Below, one piece after another: positions 9,046-17,681 of a DNA stretch of 64,000 nt; position 1 is the first letter of the stretch; each line of letters opens with the position of its first letter. The position numbers and the translations under genes were made by a program. This DNA comes from Thalassotalea sp. 273M-4 (GTDB taxonomy: Bacteria > Pseudomonadota > Gammaproteobacteria > Enterobacterales > Alteromonadaceae). The notes beneath the pieces were generated by a model. That model was not told the origin of the DNA. It did not search any database and worked only from the letters and a program-made list of their open reading frames with translations. Location: NCBI RefSeq assembly GCF_041410465.1, contig NZ_CP166961.1, positions 1,798,001 through 1,862,000 on the forward strand, read 5' to 3'.

Positions 9046-9116
9046 TAGCTTAGCGACAGGGTGCGCTAAAATTACCACCCTGCTCTTTGGTGTTGATAAA
9101 CTTTGAAAAAATGACG

Positions 9117-10496
9117 TTAATGTTTAAAGAGCTTATCGTGTAGGGTCTTAACCACGTCTTCTGCATGCTCTTCTGGCACTAAAAAACAGAGGTTATTGGC
9201 ACTGGCGCCATGACATATAAGGCGAATATTAACCTCTTCAATATGATCAAATATATCGCGCCCCAGCCCTTTACTTTGATGTAAATCGTTACCGACAACG
9301 GCGATTAAACTCAAGCCGGTTTCTACCGTCACTTCACACAATTGTTCAAGTTCGTCGACCACAGTTTGCGTAATTAAAGCCTGGGTAGAACCGGCTGGAT
9401 TATCAAAGGTTAAGGCAACTGAGATTTCTGAAGTCGTGATCAAATCGACACTCAGTTGATGTTTCGCTAGTATTGTAAACACCTTCGCCATAAAGCCACT
9501 GGCGTGCAGCATCGCTGGGCTTTTTACGGTCACCAAGGTTTGGGCTTTTCGTAACGCAACTGAGCGATACGTTGGCCGTGAGTCCACCTCTTGCAATATT
9601 TGAGTACCACCAGCTTCGGGCTCACGGCTAGAACCAACAAACACTGGAATAGCGCTACGAATGGCTGGAATTAACGTTGCTGGGTGTAAAATTTTGGCGC
9701 CAAACGTTGCCATTTCCGCCGCTTCGCCAAAGCTTATTTCTTTGATCGCTTTTGCATCAGGTGCAATTCTAGGATCGGTGGTGAATATACCAACCACATC
9801 AGTCCAAATAGCTAACGAGGTAGCGCCACACGCCTCGGCTAATAATGCAGCGGAATAATCCGAACCGCCTCGCCCTAACGTTGTGGTGCTTCCTTGCTCA
9901 TCAGCGCCAATGAACCCTTGAGTAACGACGACGTTATTATCTGCCTCATTATTTATTTTATCATTTAACTTATTGTCTAATAAGGGAATTAAATATTGCT
10001 TAGCCAATGTACTTAGCTCGCTAAGGTCAATATTGGCTTTACCAAACACGCTATTGGTGCGCATCACCGTTCTTACATCAAAGCAGATACTAGCAAGATC
10101 ATGACATTGCAACACCTTGCTAAATAAATACGAACTCATCAGTTCGCCACAGGCTAATATGGCGTCAGTATTTTTAGCCGTTTGTAAGGTGTTTTGTTGC
10201 TTAGACAAATATTGAAGTTCAGTAAGTATTTGTTCAATATGTTTTTTCAGTTCTTGTTGGTTTGGTAATCGATTAATGATTCGGTATTGAATTTGGCGAA
10301 TTCGTTCGATGATTTGTTGACACTCAATATCATCTAACAAGTCTTGTGCTAAAGACACCAAATGATTGGTAACCCCGGCACTGGCAGAAACAATAACGAG
10401 CTTGGTTTGGGGTTGAGATTTTATAATATTAACGCATCGTTGCATCGCATCAAAGTCCGCGACACTGGTCCCCCCAAATTTGGCAACATTTAACAT
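9117..10496 (-). CDS. lysC: Lysine-sensitive aspartokinase III
   Basis: LysC phosphorylates aspartate in the first step of the lysine/threonine/methionine pathway. This 459-residue monofunctional enzyme has the kinase motif VAKFGGTSVADFDAM at the N-terminus, the nucleotide/aspartate site TLGRGGSDYSAALLAEA, and WTDVVGIFTTDPR. Two C-terminal ACT domains follow (from about residue 310), as expected for feedback inhibition by lysine. There is no fused homoserine dehydrogenase. The leader of about 260 bases upstream lacks recognisable lysine-riboswitch elements. The gene is divergent from elyC. It could be one of several aspartokinases in the genome. Confidence 0.93.
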   Translation of the reverse strand: MLNVAKFGGTSVADFDAMQRCVNIIKSQPQTKLVIVSASAGVTNHLVSLAQDLLDDIECQQIIERIRQIQYRIINRLPNQQELKKHIEQILTELQYLSKQQNTLQTAKNTDAILACGELMSSYLFSKVLQCHDLASICFDVRTVMRTNSVFGKANIDLSELSTLAKQYLIPLLDNKLNDKINNEADNNVVVTQGFIGADEQGSTTTLGRGGSDYSAALLAEACGATSLAIWTDVVGIFTTDPRIAPDAKAIKEISFGEAAEMATFGAKILHPATLIPAIRSAIPVFVGSSREPEAGGTQILQEVDSRPTYRSVALRKAQTLVTVKSPAMLHASGFMAKVFTILAKHQLSVDLITTSEISVALTFDNPAGSTQALITQTVVDELEQLCEVTVETGLSLIAVVGNDLHQSKGLGRDIFDHIEEVNIRLICHGASANNLCFLVPEEHAEDVVKTLHDKLFKH

Positions 10497-10762
10497 TTTA
10501 TCTTCTCTTCATATGGCCGAAATAGAATGCGCTATAATCTTAGTTAAAAAAATCTAACGAAATACGCTCTCTTCATTACGCCTGATGCAAACCGCAAATG
10601 CAATATACCTTATTAAAATAGTTAATATTTATTGTAAGAAAAGGGATATAGAGGCAAAAATTAGACCTTGGCTTTAGGCCATTTTATGTTAAGGTTTTCA
10701 ATACCCGCTTTGAGTTTTGCTCTAGTTAACATTATTTAAATCATCAAAATAGAGGTGAGCGA

Positions 10763-11521
10763 GTGGATCTTTTTTTCTTATTTAAAAAACTGGTATCTTT
10801 TATCATCATGCCTTTGCCACTGTCATTGGTATTTATGCTCATTGCCTTTTTTTGCTTTTATACCAAGCCTATGGTTGCGCGAGGCTCTTTGCTCATCGCC
10901 ACTTGCATCTTATTTATCAGCGGCTCAGCGCTTGGTTCAAAGGCATTAATAAGCCCACTTGAACAAAAATATCCGGTTTTTCAACAGCAAGACACCGCCA
11001 TTAAATTTATTGTGATCTTAGGTTGTGGGCATACATCGGATCCTCGTCTTGTGGTTTCACAACAATTGAAAATATGCTCTTTACAACGCAGTGTTGAAGG
11101 CCTAAGAATTGCGAATTTACACCCAAACGCCACCATCATCACATCTGGCGCGGCTTTTGGGGATAGTAAATCCAATGCAACCGCAGTTAAAGAGGCGTTG
11201 ATTAGTTATGGTGTTAACCCCAGACGCATAATTTCATTCAATCAGCCAATGGATACAGAAGCCGAAGCAAAAGTTATTGCGCCATTAATTGCTGGTGAAC
11301 CTTCAGTGCTTGTCACCAATGCAAACCACATGAGCAGAGCTTTGTTTTACTTTGAGCAACAAAATAGCACCCCCATTCCAGCGCCTACCGGTTTTACGGT
11401 AAAGCAAGGCAAGCAAGCAGAGAGTTGGATGTTGCATATCCCCCGTTCGGGTTACATGACCACAACGGAGTTAGCCATTTATGAATATTTAGGCCAGTTG
11501 TGGCAATGGATAAAGTCGTAA
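10763..11521 (+). CDS. elyC: ElyC/SanA/YdcF-family envelope protein (DUF218)
   Basis: ElyC is an inner-membrane protein of the DUF218 family, linked in E. coli to undecaprenyl-phosphate carrier lipid metabolism and peptidoglycan synthesis. This 252-residue protein has two N-terminal membrane helices (about 10-32 and 38-58) and then a periplasmic DUF218 domain. That domain contains IKFIVILGCGH, ATIITSGAAFGDSKSNA and SVLVTNANHMSRALFYF. It starts at GTG 10763 with AGAGG seven bases upstream. The two-helix layout fits ElyC better than SanA, which has one. It is monocistronic and divergent from lysC. The symbol is assigned on domain architecture. Confidence 0.85.
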   Translation: MDLFFLFKKLVSFIIMPLPLSLVFMLIAFFCFYTKPMVARGSLLIATCILFISGSALGSKALISPLEQKYPVFQQQDTAIKFIVILGCGHTSDPRLVVSQQLKICSLQRSVEGLRIANLHPNATIITSGAAFGDSKSNATAVKEALISYGVNPRRIISFNQPMDTEAEAKVIAPLIAGEPSVLVTNANHMSRALFYFEQQNSTPIPAPTGFTVKQGKQAESWMLHIPRSGYMTTTELAIYEYLGQLWQWIKS

Positions 11522-11643
11522 TATAAAGATCATACGCCTTACGTTTTGTGGTGTTTTAAACATTTCCCTAATTTCGCAAGGCAGATTAAAAATCAACAAA
11601 TAAACTTGGTTAGGGTAACCCCTAATTTATCGTTGCAAGTTCG

Positions 11644-12402
11644 CTATACTGGATTGTCAATATCAACAAATTCAACATCTAAGCCATGAACTCTAGCTAA
11701 GTGCTCACCCAAGGCTTTGGCGCCGTAACGTTCAGTGGCATGATGGCCTGCGGCAAAAAAATGTATATCCATTTCTCTGGCGATATGCGTTGTTTGCTCC
11801 GATACTTCACCAGTAATAAAGCCGTCAATGCCTTGCGTTGCGGCAAGTTCTACATACCCTTGCCCTCCTCCAGTACACCAAGCTATTGTTTTAATCGGTT
11901 TATTAGACGGTGGTGCAATATGTAAACAATCGCGGTTAAGCACTTTGTTGATGTGCTGTGCGAGCGCAGCACCTGTTGTAGGCTGTGAAAGCTCGCCTTG
12001 AATGGCAACCGAAAACTCATTGCCAAGCTCTAAAGGTCCAGTCACATTGATCCCTAATAACTTGGCTAATTGGGCATTATTGCCCAAAGTTGGGTGTATA
12101 TCCAATGGCAAATGATAAGCAAATAAATTGATATTATTTTCGATTAAAGTTTTGATTCGATTATATTTTATGCCAGTCAGTGGATACGCTTCATTTTTCC
12201 AGAAATAGCCATGATGCACCACGATGGTATCAGCGCCTTTGGCTACGGCTGCATCAAGTAAAGCCTGACTGGCGGTCACACCTGTGACAATACGATGTAC
12301 CTTGTCGCTACCTTGCACCTGCAAGCCATTTGGACAGTAGTCTTTGATATTCTCAGGCTGTAACAACTGAGTTAAGAGAGATTGAAATTGCTGACGTTGC
12401 AT
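11644..12402 (-). CDS. Nif3-like dinuclear metal-centre protein (YbgI/DUF34)
   Basis: This 252-residue protein is a Nif3/YbgI (DUF34) family member, forming toroidal hexamers with a two-metal site. The family has been linked to GTP cyclohydrolase I-like and metal-insertion roles, but its function is unsettled. Metal-binding motifs are visible: VVHHGYFWKNE (His-His), the later LFAYHLPLDIHPTLGNNAQLA (HxPxD), and near the C-terminus FFAAGHHATERYG, supplying His and Glu. The length matches the short bacterial form without the inserted PII-like domain. It lies 62 bases downstream of the FGGY kinase on the same strand, possibly in one transcript with yafS and the kinase. Confidence 0.92.
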   Translation of the reverse strand: MQRQQFQSLLTQLLQPENIKDYCPNGLQVQGSDKVHRIVTGVTASQALLDAAVAKGADTIVVHHGYFWKNEAYPLTGIKYNRIKTLIENNINLFAYHLPLDIHPTLGNNAQLAKLLGINVTGPLELGNEFSVAIQGELSQPTTGAALAQHINKVLNRDCLHIAPPSNKPIKTIAWCTGGGQGYVELAATQGIDGFITGEVSEQTTHIAREMDIHFFAAGHHATERYGAKALGEHLARVHGLDVEFVDIDNPV

Positions 12403-12464
12403 GAAATATTCCGTTGTTAAAATTTGTCAAAGTGTACGATGTTCGCCATTTTTACTCAATACGC

Positions 12465-13949
12465 TCACGCAATATTGTTGGTACCATCTGCTTGTATCTT
12501 GGTATAAGGCCAGGCCATGGCCCTAGCCGCTTCAACATAATTGGCGTAATCACCACAACTGACACTTTCGATCATAGCCACACCTAATAAACCTGTTTCT
12601 GGTGCGGTCGTAACATACACGGGTAAAGAGCACACTCGCGCTAGCTTTTCTAATAACCATGTAGAGCGCGCCCCGCCGCCACTAATATAGATAGCCTTGG
12701 CGTTTATCTTAACTCGGGTTTGCAAAAGGGCAATGGCGTTGGCTAACTCTGTCACCAACGACTCGGCAAGTTGATTGTATTGATTTAATAACTTGGCTTG
12801 CGATTTTGACATACTCGCTAGTGCCTTGTCGTTTTTAACCAGTAGTGCTTGTTCAATCGATTTTTGTAATTCGTGTACCGAACGCTCACCAAATAATGTT
12901 TTAAACTGACGTTTATTCTGGTCAATAAACGTGCTAAAAACCGTCATTGAATGCTTACTCATGGCCTCACAAATGAAGAGTTCCGGTTGAGCACTTGGGT
13001 AACCCGGATAAAATGCTTTGCTCCCCACACAGCGCTTAGATAATTGGCTAACCGTGATGGCTGTTGCCAAACTAATATGCACCTGACCAGGTAACACACA
13101 CCCCGTGCCCAATATTTCACAGGCTTTATCTGAAGCCGATGCGATTAATGCTATGGAAGCACTGTTCCTGTGCCCTTTATTCCCTAAATGCTGTTGTGCT
13201 TTGTTCATCGGCTTTTGTCGATTAAAAAGTTGATGAAAAAACTCAGGCTTTAAATTACCAATTTTCGTGCCTACAGGCACTATCGGAATACGCCAATTGG
13301 GTTTAAATGCCAACGCTTGGTATTGCCAATTCATTTTTGCATGCCACCTTCTTTTGCCAAAATTAAACGGCAAATAACCAATAACACTGGCATCGGATTC
13401 AACCAAATGTCCACTTAAGTAATGGTGCAAATAACCGGATATCAAACTGACTTTGCTCACTTTTTCATAGCACTTAGGTTCCTTTGCCCAAAGCCAATTG
13501 GTTATTGCCGCTTGTTGCATTTTTTTTAAAGTGCTGTTTATTGGATAAAACAAGTTGATAAGATTGAACAGACTGCGCCAGAACAAATTGAACCTAGGAA
13601 CCTGTTCATTATCCCTTTGATCCTGCCAACTTATTATGGGCCGAATGATATCTAGGTTCTGATCGTAAAAGCACAAGGTATTTCTTATTGTCGTAACGCT
13701 TATCGAGACGATATCCTCGCTCGCTATTTTATCTTCACTTAATGCGTGTGCAAGCGCTTGAAAGACATTGTCTAATTGCTGTTGATACCATTGAGCTGGC
13801 TGTTCAGATTCGCCCATGTTGCTTAATGCGGTCTTGGCTATTGGGTGCTTATAACAAAAGACAAATTGGCCTAAATGATTGATTATGGCGGTTCGAATCG
13901 ACTGACTGCCAAAATCGATGGCCAAATAATAACGCGTTTTACTATGCAT
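12465..13949 (-). CDS. FGGY-family carbohydrate kinase, substrate unknown
   Basis: This 494-residue protein has the two-domain actin-like fold of FGGY sugar kinases. The N-terminal phosphate-1 motif is YYLAIDFGSQSIRTAII. ISWQDQRDN includes a likely catalytic Asp region, and AIYISGGGARSTWLLEKLA with ETGLLGVAMIES forms the C-terminal adenosine site. The start ATG shares one base with the stop of yafS (TAATG), so the two are translationally coupled. No sugar transporter, isomerase or regulator is adjacent, which is unusual for a catabolic kinase. Xylulose, glycerol or gluconate kinase activity cannot be chosen from sequence. A role tied to the yafS product or the downstream Nif3 protein is possible but only inferred. 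Confidence 0.85.
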   Translation of the reverse strand: MHSKTRYYLAIDFGSQSIRTAIINHLGQFVFCYKHPIAKTALSNMGESEQPAQWYQQQLDNVFQALAHALSEDKIASEDIVSISVTTIRNTLCFYDQNLDIIRPIISWQDQRDNEQVPRFNLFWRSLFNLINLFYPINSTLKKMQQAAITNWLWAKEPKCYEKVSKVSLISGYLHHYLSGHLVESDASVIGYLPFNFGKRRWHAKMNWQYQALAFKPNWRIPIVPVGTKIGNLKPEFFHQLFNRQKPMNKAQQHLGNKGHRNSASIALIASASDKACEILGTGCVLPGQVHISLATAITVSQLSKRCVGSKAFYPGYPSAQPELFICEAMSKHSMTVFSTFIDQNKRQFKTLFGERSVHELQKSIEQALLVKNDKALASMSKSQAKLLNQYNQLAESLVTELANAIALLQTRVKINAKAIYISGGGARSTWLLEKLARVCSLPVYVTTAPETGLLGVAMIESVSCGDYANYVEAARAMAWPYTKIQADGTNNIA

Positions 13950-14722
13950 TAACTTTGAGCCGGTTTCGATAAAGACTTGATAACACTCGATGTGTTTTTG
14001 GTTGAGACTTTTATCGGGCTAAAATTGGGCCGCATTTTCCATTTTGGCCTAATGGGGGTAAGAGGAAGTACCCGTTTTTTGGCAACGATCAAATAGATTG
14101 AGCCCATTGGCGATAGGAATTTACCCGCAAAATTTTGCCAAGATTTAAACCACCAAGTATCGGGATTGATTTCACTGTGAAGCCCTGCATGTAAAAAACG
14201 GGTATCGATGACAATTTCATACCCTAGCAAGTGCAACCAATCTTTTACTCGCATTGGGGTAAAAAACCGACCTTGCCAAGGTACTTGTTGGCGGCGAAAT
14301 GGGATCAACTGGTTCAAGCCTGCCAAGCTAAAAGGGTTATAACCGCTGATGATCATATAGCCGTTCGGGATCAATACCCTGTCCGCTTCCCTTAAAACAT
14401 GATGAGGATCGACACTAAATTCCAGACAATGGTTAAGCATACAGGCATCAACACACTGTTGTAGAAAAGGTAAATCGTCTATTTCGGCTATGACATCTGC
14501 CGATTCACTCGATTTTGTGACCACCACCTGATGAGAAATAAGCGAGTTTATAGAACATATCTTGCCACTTAACGCGCCAAGCTTTAATAAATGATAACCA
14601 AAAATGCGCGGCCAGCAAGGCTCTAGATGCTCCTCTATCGCTTGAGCAATTAAATGTCCGTTTGGCAAATCTCGCCAACCTTTGGGCAACCAAGGTTCAT
14701 TATATGCCAGAGCAGGTTTCAT
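13949..14722 (-). CDS. yafS: YafS-like putative SAM methyltransferase with degenerate motif I
   Basis: This 257-residue protein resembles E. coli YafS, which also sits beside gloB. Shared signatures are GYHLLKLGALS near residues 42-52, SVDPHHVLREADRVLIPNGYMIISGYNPFS in the methyltransferase post-II region, and FFTPMRVKDWLHLLGYE. The canonical glycine-rich SAM motif (GxGxG) is replaced by LKLGALS. It therefore belongs to class I methyltransferase-like proteins whose catalysis is unproven. The ATG at 14722 matches the YafS start (MKPA); TTG at 14731 is an alternative. It is divergent from gloB and followed immediately by the kinase rather than by rnhA-dnaQ as in E. coli. No clear ribosome site is seen. 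Confidence 0.85.
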   Translation of the reverse strand: MKPALAYNEPWLPKGWRDLPNGHLIAQAIEEHLEPCWPRIFGYHLLKLGALSGKICSINSLISHQVVVTKSSESADVIAEIDDLPFLQQCVDACMLNHCLEFSVDPHHVLREADRVLIPNGYMIISGYNPFSLAGLNQLIPFRRQQVPWQGRFFTPMRVKDWLHLLGYEIVIDTRFLHAGLHSEINPDTWWFKSWQNFAGKFLSPMGSIYLIVAKKRVLPLTPIRPKWKMRPNFSPIKVSTKNTSSVIKSLSKPAQS

Positions 14723-15069
14723 AAATTGCAAGAGAGTTAATCCTAAATAAAATCACTTTATCCTAAGCTAATGTATCGCCTTAATAAATTCAAGGCAAAA
14801 GGCCAAAGTGAGGCTACATTAGGGCTCAAATAAAGTTAAATTTGAAATCAAACTTTACTTTAAAATTGAGCTTTGCGCAGTTATTTGGGGCTATTTTTTT
14901 TACCCTTTAGAGGTCGGTTAACAACACAAAGTCGGGATAAAATAATTGATCCTCTCATAATGACTGGGTTGATAAATATAGCGAAGTTCCTTAAGAGGAT
15001 AATAGGGCTCTTTTGACTGAGGTTAAAATCTCGTTATAATGGGCTAAAAAGACGTACAGAAAAATAACT
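14723..15069. other. Divergent yafS/gloB intergenic region
   Basis: About 350 bases without a gene. It contains imperfect inverted repeats GCTAATGTA and TACATTAG about 40 bases apart (near 14767-14824), a poly-T stretch near 14894, and a good gloB promoter at the right end. No RNA gene is recognised. Confidence 0.5.
15013..15040 (+). promoter_or_regulatory. Candidate sigma-70 promoter for gloB
   Basis: TTGACT (15013-15018) and a perfect TATAAT (15035-15040) are separated by 16 bases. The predicted start lies about 20 bases before the gloB ATG, giving a short leader. Confidence 0.6.
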
Positions 15070-15855
15070 ATGTTTAATATCGTTGCCATCCCAGCATTTA
15101 ATGACAATTACATTTGGTGCATTATCCACCCACAAACCAAGCATTGTGTTCTGGTTGACCCAGGCGATGCCACTGTTTGCATCGACTATATTTCTGAGCA
15201 TCAATTAACCCTTGATGCCATCTTGGTTACCCATCACCACAGTGATCATGTCGGCGGTTTAACAGAGCTAAGCCAATATTGTCAGCAACAGCGGATGCCA
15301 TTGACGGTATTTGGACCCGACAACCAGGCCATTCAGGGCATTGATGTCACTCTTAATGAAACGCACAGGGTTGCGTTATTTGATAACAGTTTAGAATTTG
15401 AAATCTTTGCAATACCTGGCCATACCCTTGATCATATAGCCTATTACAGCAAAGGGATGTTATTTTGTGGTGATACCTTGTTTTCAGGTGGATGTGGCCG
15501 TTTATTTGAAGGCAGCCCTGACCAAATGCTTGAGTCTTTAACAAAACTTGCGAGTCTGCCAGACGATACCAAAGTTTATTGTGCACACGAATATACTTTG
15601 GCAAATCTAGAGTTTGCCCGAACTATTGACGAAAATAACAGTCAATTAAAAGCATATTATGATAAAGTTGTGAAATTAAGGGCTAAAGGACGGTCTACTA
15701 TTCCCTCCTCCATCGGATTAGAAAAACAAATAAATCCTTTCTTACGCAGTAACTTAGAAGAGATTAAAAACAAAACTGAACAAAAAACAAGCAATTTGTT
15801 ACCGAATCAAGTTGCAGTGTTTGCTAATATCCGCCAACTGAAAGACAAATTTTAA
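15070..15855 (+). CDS. gloB: Hydroxyacylglutathione hydrolase (glyoxalase II)
   Basis: GloB hydrolyses S-lactoylglutathione to lactate and glutathione, completing methylglyoxal detoxification in the cytoplasm. This 261-residue protein has the metallo-beta-lactamase signature THHHSDHVGG, supplying H55, H57, D59 and H60. Further ligands are in IPGHTLDHIAY (His), FCGDTLFSGGCGRLFEG (bridging Asp) and YCAHEYT (His). The C-terminal glutathione-binding helix region includes LRAKGRSTIPSSIGLEKQINPFLR. mltD follows 49 bases downstream on the same strand, the same neighbour pair as in E. coli. Assignment is secure. Confidence 0.96.
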   Translation: MFNIVAIPAFNDNYIWCIIHPQTKHCVLVDPGDATVCIDYISEHQLTLDAILVTHHHSDHVGGLTELSQYCQQQRMPLTVFGPDNQAIQGIDVTLNETHRVALFDNSLEFEIFAIPGHTLDHIAYYSKGMLFCGDTLFSGGCGRLFEGSPDQMLESLTKLASLPDDTKVYCAHEYTLANLEFARTIDENNSQLKAYYDKVVKLRAKGRSTIPSSIGLEKQINPFLRSNLEEIKNKTEQKTSNLLPNQVAVFANIRQLKDKF

Positions 15856-15904
15856 GTATAAGTATATCTAAGCACCTAGTGCGTATTGATATCACAAGGA
15901 CTTC

Positions 15905-17521
15905 ATGAAAAAGTTATTAATTCCCCTATCGCTTTCTATTTTGGCTGGTTGCCAAACATTTAGCGAGTTAAAAAATGAGCCTAACCACGAATTAAAAAAT
16001 GGTGCAGAGGCTGTCGAGATTTATCAAGCGTTATTAATTGATGAGTCGGCGCAGGTCATTCACCCAAAAGACGATGTGGAAATTCCTTTGTCTGATCAGG
16101 ACGAACTAGTCGTGTCTGATAATATTTGGGACCGAATTCGCAATAATTTACATTTTGATATTCCACAAAATGATAAAGTGATTGCCCAGCGCAACTGGTA
16201 TACAAAACACGATGCCTATCTTGATCGTGTGGCGAAACGTGCTGAGCCTTTTATTTTTTACATAGTCGAAGAAATCGAAAAACACGACTTGCCAATGGAG
16301 TTGGTGTTACTTCCTATCGTCGAAAGTGCTTTCGACCCATTTGCCTACTCACACGGTAGTGCATCGGGTATGTGGCAGTTTTTATCTGGCACGGCAAAAC
16401 AGTTCGGGGTCAAACAAAACTGGTGGTATGACGGTCGTCGCGACATCGTTGATTCAACCCAAGCGGCAATCAAATTTTTAACCTATTTGAACAAACGGTT
16501 CGATGGCGATTGGTTATTGGCTTTGGCCGCCTACAATTCAGGTGAAGGTCGTGTTGCCCGTGCGATTAGAAATAATGCGCGTAAAGGTAAACCAACAGAT
16601 TTTTGGAATTTAAAATTACCAAAAGAGACTCGTGACTACGTGCCTAAATTATTGGCCCTAGCGGATATTGTAAAACGCCCAGCTGATTTTAATGTCAGTT
16701 TATACGCAATCTCAAATAAGCCAGTTGTGAGCTTAGTAGATATTAGTGCGCAACTTGACCTAGCATTGGCTGCCGACATGTCGGGTTTAACCATTGACGA
16801 GTTGCATGCCTTAAACCCTGGTTTTAACCGTTGGGCTACGGCGCCAGAAGGGCCACATAAATTGTTGTTACCCTTAAATAAAGTAGAGCAATTTACGGCT
16901 GAGTTAGAAAAGCTTAATGATAACGATCGTTTAGCATGGCAACGTTATAAGATAAAATCAGGTGACAGTTTAAGTGTGATTGCAAATCGCTTTAACACCA
17001 CGATCACCCAAATCAAAGACGTTAACCAATTGCAATCGAACGATATTCGAACAGGTAAATATTTGCTGATCCCAACAGCGACTCAATCATTGGATCGTTA
17101 CAAGTCTTATGAAAAAGTTCGTAAAAACAAGATCGCTAAAAAAGGCAATGGTAATAAAGTTATTTATACCGTGCAAAAAGGCGATACGTTATGGGATATC
17201 GGTCGCTTATATGATGTATCAAGTAAAAGTATTGCTAAGTGGAATGGTTTTGCGCCAAAAGATACTTTAAGACTTGGGCAAAAGCTCACCATCTGGACCG
17301 AGTCTTCACTTAGTGAAGCCAGTGATACACCTTTAGCAAGTGGTAACTCTGTGATGCGCAACATTAATTACAAAGTGAAAAACGGTGATTCACTTGCCCG
17401 CATCGCCAGTAAGTTTAACGTAAGCGTTAAAGATATTGAACGTTGGAACAACATCAACCGGTCGAATTACCTGCAACCGGGTCAGTTAATAAAACTGTCG
17501 GTTAATATCACCCGAATTTAA
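15905..17521 (+). CDS. mltD: Membrane-bound lytic murein transglycosylase D
   Basis: MltD is an outer-membrane lipoprotein that cleaves peptidoglycan glycan strands to 1,6-anhydro-MurNAc products. The 538-residue protein has a lipobox (LSILAGC, Cys at about 16). The SLT domain is at about 110-260, with catalytic Glu in LPIVESAFDPFAYS followed by GSASGMWQFLSGTAKQFG and LALAAYNSGEGRV. Three LysM repeats near 347-391, 420-466 and 488-535 (KIKSGDSLSVIA, TVQKGDTLWDIG, KVKNGDSLARIA) bind murein. The usual E. coli form has two or more LysM repeats. It follows gloB and ends in a strong terminator. Confidence 0.95.
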   Translation: MKKLLIPLSLSILAGCQTFSELKNEPNHELKNGAEAVEIYQALLIDESAQVIHPKDDVEIPLSDQDELVVSDNIWDRIRNNLHFDIPQNDKVIAQRNWYTKHDAYLDRVAKRAEPFIFYIVEEIEKHDLPMELVLLPIVESAFDPFAYSHGSASGMWQFLSGTAKQFGVKQNWWYDGRRDIVDSTQAAIKFLTYLNKRFDGDWLLALAAYNSGEGRVARAIRNNARKGKPTDFWNLKLPKETRDYVPKLLALADIVKRPADFNVSLYAISNKPVVSLVDISAQLDLALAADMSGLTIDELHALNPGFNRWATAPEGPHKLLLPLNKVEQFTAELEKLNDNDRLAWQRYKIKSGDSLSVIANRFNTTITQIKDVNQLQSNDIRTGKYLLIPTATQSLDRYKSYEKVRKNKIAKKGNGNKVIYTVQKGDTLWDIGRLYDVSSKSIAKWNGFAPKDTLRLGQKLTIWTESSLSEASDTPLASGNSVMRNINYKVKNGDSLARIASKFNVSVKDIERWNNINRSNYLQPGQLIKLSVNITRI

Positions 17522-17526
17522 TCTCC

Positions 17527-17556
17527 AAAAGGACCTACTAAAGGTCCTTTTTTATT
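17527..17556 (+). terminator. Intrinsic terminator after mltD
   Basis: The stem AAAAGGACC/GGTCCTTTT (17527-17535 and 17543-17551) has a seven-base loop and runs into TTTTTT, a few bases after the mltD stop. Confidence 0.9.
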
Positions 17557-17681
17557 GTTCAAGTTTTTCTTCCTTGATCTCCTAAGTTCATTCGAGTTTA
17601 TTTTTAACATTGCAGCAACATTGCTATTGCACCTTAGGTTAAAAACCAAGTAAGCTATTTGTTCAAAATGTAATAAGAAGT

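Noticed and set aside
10497..10762. Possible lysine riboswitch upstream of lysC
   Set aside because: Both strands were read for L-box conserved blocks and a terminator/anti-terminator pair; none was seen. The AGAGG near 10751 is the elyC ribosome site.
14894..14990. Possible small RNA in the yafS/gloB spacer (poly-T and imperfect repeats)
   Set aside because: The inverted repeats are short, imperfect and far apart, and no stem directly precedes the T-run.
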